From: VRUE01 sp046733315
GTDB lineage: Bacteria; Actinomycetota; Thermoleophilia; Solirubrobacterales; 70-9
DNA length: 15,157 bases
Direction of reading: 5' to 3'
NCBI GenBank assembly: GCA_046733315.1
Contig: JBKPOV010000149.1
Span: forward strand, 1 to 15,157
In this document: positions 13,697 through 15,157 of the stretch, piece by piece
Position numbering within the stretch: the stretch's first letter is position 1
Layout: every line of letters starts with the position of its first letter
Notes under the pieces: model-generated
Seen by the model: only the letters and a program-made list of their open reading frames with translations
What the model was told of the DNA's origin: nothing
The model's database searches: none
Made by a program: the position numbers and the translations under genes

Positions 13697-15157
13697 CTTT
13701 TTCCCCTCCCGAGTGATTTGGCGGGCAAGTATTCCAGGGTCGATCGGACCGCAGGCCGAGACTCGCCAACCAAGCCGGACTGTGCGTGGATTGCCTGCAT
13801 CGGCGCCCGCGCCTTCAGCATCATCTCCTCGTACTCGTCCTCTGCCTCGGACTGCACGACGATCGCGCCACCCGCGCCAATCATTGCGGTATGCCCTTCG
13901 AGCACGATCGTCCTGATTACCACGCTGAGGTCGCAGCCTCCGCCCAAGCCGAGATAGCCGATTGCGCCGGAGTAAACGCCCCGCGCCTCTCCCTCGAGCT
14001 CGTCGATGATCCGCATCGTGCGCAGCTTCGGCGCCCCGGTCATCGATCCGGGCGGGAAGCAGGCCCGAATGCAGTCCGTTGGTTGCAGGCCCTCGCGCAG
14101 GCGGCCGCGCACGGTCGAGACGAGCTGGTGCACGGTCCCATAGGACTCGACCTCGATCAGGTGCGGCACGCTCACCGTGCCGACCTCGCAGACCGAGCCG
14201 AGGTCGTTGCGCAGCAGGTCGACGATCATCAGGTTCTCGGCGCGGTTCTTATCGCTGCGCTCCAGCTCGGTGGCGAGCCTGGCGTCCTCCGCCGCGGCAT
14301 CGCCACGCCGCGAGGTCCCCTTGACCGGCATCGCCTCGACCCGCCGGTCGCGGTCGACCCGAAGGAAGCGCTCCGGCGAGGAGCTCAGCACCGCCACCTC
14401 CCCGAAGCGCAGAAAGGCCGAGAAAGGCGCCGGGTTGACTCGCCGCAGAGTTCGGTAAAGCTCCAGCGGCTCCACCTCCACCTCGGCAAGCACCTTGTTC
14501 GTCAAGCAGACCTCATACGTCTCCCCTTCGGCCAGGAGCCGCTTGCACTCCCCGATCTCCTCCATATACCGCTCCCGCGAGCGAGCGAAGCGAAGCTCCG
14601 GCGGCTCCCCGCGTTCTCCCCGCGCCGGCGGCTCACCAACCGCCGTCAAGGCCTCGAGCCGGCCCTTCGTCGCGGCCATCCACTCCTCCCCGAGCTCGTC
14701 CCCCCCGCGCTCGGCCAGGCAGAGCAGGTAGGCGTGCCCCTTCGCGTGATCGAAAACAATAATCCGATCCGCGAAGAGGAAGGCCGCATCCGGATGCGAC
14801 GAGCCGTGAGCGGCGGCGCCCCCGCACTCCGCCTTCAGCTCGTAGCCGAACCAGCCGACGAAGCCGCAAGAGAAGTCAAAGGGAAGCTCAGGCATGAGCG
14901 GTCGCAGCCTTCGCAGCTCGCCCTCCAGGTACTCGAAGATCGATTCGCCGCGCCGCTCGACCTCGCCGCGCCGCTCGACCGCGACCTCTCCCTCATCGAC
15001 CCGGTAGGAGATCCGCCCCGCCATCGGCCCGCTCGCGTCGCCAATGAAGGAGAACCGGCCTCGCTCGCCAGCATCGCTGCTGTCCAGCCAGAATGCATCT
15101 TCGCTCTCCGCGTAGAGATGCACGAAGGCGGCCTCGGCGTCAATCGATCGGTCAAGT
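13693..15157 (-). CDS. pabB: Aminodeoxychorismate synthase component I (PabB), 5' end outside the window
   Basis: 487 residues are visible. The frame stays open to the right edge, and the 11 codons before the GTG at 15123 (LDRSIDAEAAF) fit the PabB N-terminus, so the true start lies beyond 15157. The enzyme converts chorismate and ammonia to 4-amino-4-deoxychorismate for folate synthesis, in the cytoplasm. Motifs of the chorismate-binding fold are present: FWLDSS, YEVCLTNK, ERSDKNRAENLMIVDLLRND, ESYGTVHQLVSTVRG, CFPPGSMTGAPK and AGGAIVVQSEAEDEYEE. PVKGT (Lys codon 14322-14320) has the lysine typical of PabB, where anthranilate synthase TrpE has PIAGT. The glutaminase PabA and the lyase PabC are not visible here; many actinobacteria fuse PabA to the N-terminus of PabB, which could be the case outside the window. 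The stop overlaps the lipoprotein gene. Confidence 0.93.
   Translation of the reverse strand, partial: LDRSIDAEAAFVHLYAESEDAFWLDSSDAGERGRFSFIGDASGPMAGRISYRVDEGEVAVERRGEVERRGESIFEYLEGELRRLRPLMPELPFDFSCGFVGWFGYELKAECGGAAAHGSSHPDAAFLFADRIIVFDHAKGHAYLLCLAERGGDELGEEWMAATKGRLEALTAVGEPPARGERGEPPELRFARSRERYMEEIGECKRLLAEGETYEVCLTNKVLAEVEVEPLELYRTLRRVNPAPFSAFLRFGEVAVLSSSPERFLRVDRDRRVEAMPVKGTSRRGDAAAEDARLATELERSDKNRAENLMIVDLLRNDLGSVCEVGTVSVPHLIEVESYGTVHQLVSTVRGRLREGLQPTDCIRACFPPGSMTGAPKLRTMRIIDELEGEARGVYSGAIGYLGLGGGCDLSVVIRTIVLEGHTAMIGAGGAIVVQSEAEDEYEEMMLKARAPMQAIHAQSGLVGESRPAVRSTLEYLPAKSLGRGKR
14945..14980. repeat. Perfect 18-bp tandem duplication inside pabB
   Basis: An 18-base unit (14945-14962) is repeated without change at 14963-14980. 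It keeps the frame and gives the duplicated hexapeptide VERRGE-VERRGE in a variable surface region of the PabB N-terminal half. Two identical adjacent copies suggest a recent slippage event. A functional effect is unlikely. Confidence 0.9.

Noticed and set aside
13383..13769. Upstream extension of the CAP protein
   Set aside because: It would bury the clear signal peptide inside the protein and lies over the DUF4333-like gene.
13693..15157. Anthranilate synthase component I (TrpE) or isochorismate synthase instead of PabB
   Set aside because: The PVKGT lysine and the general motif set favour aminodeoxychorismate synthase; TrpE has alanine at that position.

Overview
The window is very GC-rich and gene-dense. 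It contains a GTP-type PEP carboxykinase, a DUF4333-like lipoprotein, a secreted CAP/YkwD-type protein and a Chloroflexus-type malyl-CoA lyase. Together with many GTG/TTG starts and 4-base stop/start overlaps, this suggests a high-GC actinobacterium. My guess is the Thermoleophilia/Solirubrobacterales side, but that placement is inference. I see no rRNA, tRNA, CRISPR array, insertion sequence or phage gene, and no gene-free stretch longer than about 100 bases.

Region 1 (1-9837, all minus strand) is a surface-glycan locus, transcribed from right to left. Its order is: a glycoside-hydrolase/GT2 membrane fusion (7177-9837), an MsbA-like ABC exporter (5297-7180), a large GT-B-like/GT2 fusion with a C-terminal accessory module (2838-5300), a small protein made of two copies of that accessory module (2110-2841), a GT4 glycosyltransferase (834-2117), and a GT2-like protein that runs off the left edge (1-837). 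Every junction is a stop/start overlap: four of 4 bases and one of 8 bases. The six genes therefore look like one translationally coupled operon that builds and probably exports a polysaccharide or glycolipid.

Region 2 (9838-10972) holds an 82-base divergent intergenic region and, on the plus strand, a malyl-CoA lyase (mcl) that starts with TTG. Its closest relative known to me is the Chloroflexus enzyme of the 3-hydroxypropionate bicycle. It converges on pckG, with a strong hairpin centred on the pckG stop codon.

Region 3 (10991-15157, all minus strand) is a second tightly packed gene string: pabB (folate pathway, 5' end outside the window), a DUF4333-like lipoprotein, a secreted CAP-domain protein, and pckG (GTP-dependent PEP carboxykinase). 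The first three overlap by 4 bases each and pckG follows after 10 bases. The pckG product has serine where the family normally has its reactive P-loop cysteine.

I found no clear new defence or mobile system. The most notable points are the enzyme fusions, the duplicated accessory module shared by two adjacent genes, the Chloroflexus-type malyl-CoA lyase beside pckG, and the Cys-to-Ser change in PEPCK.
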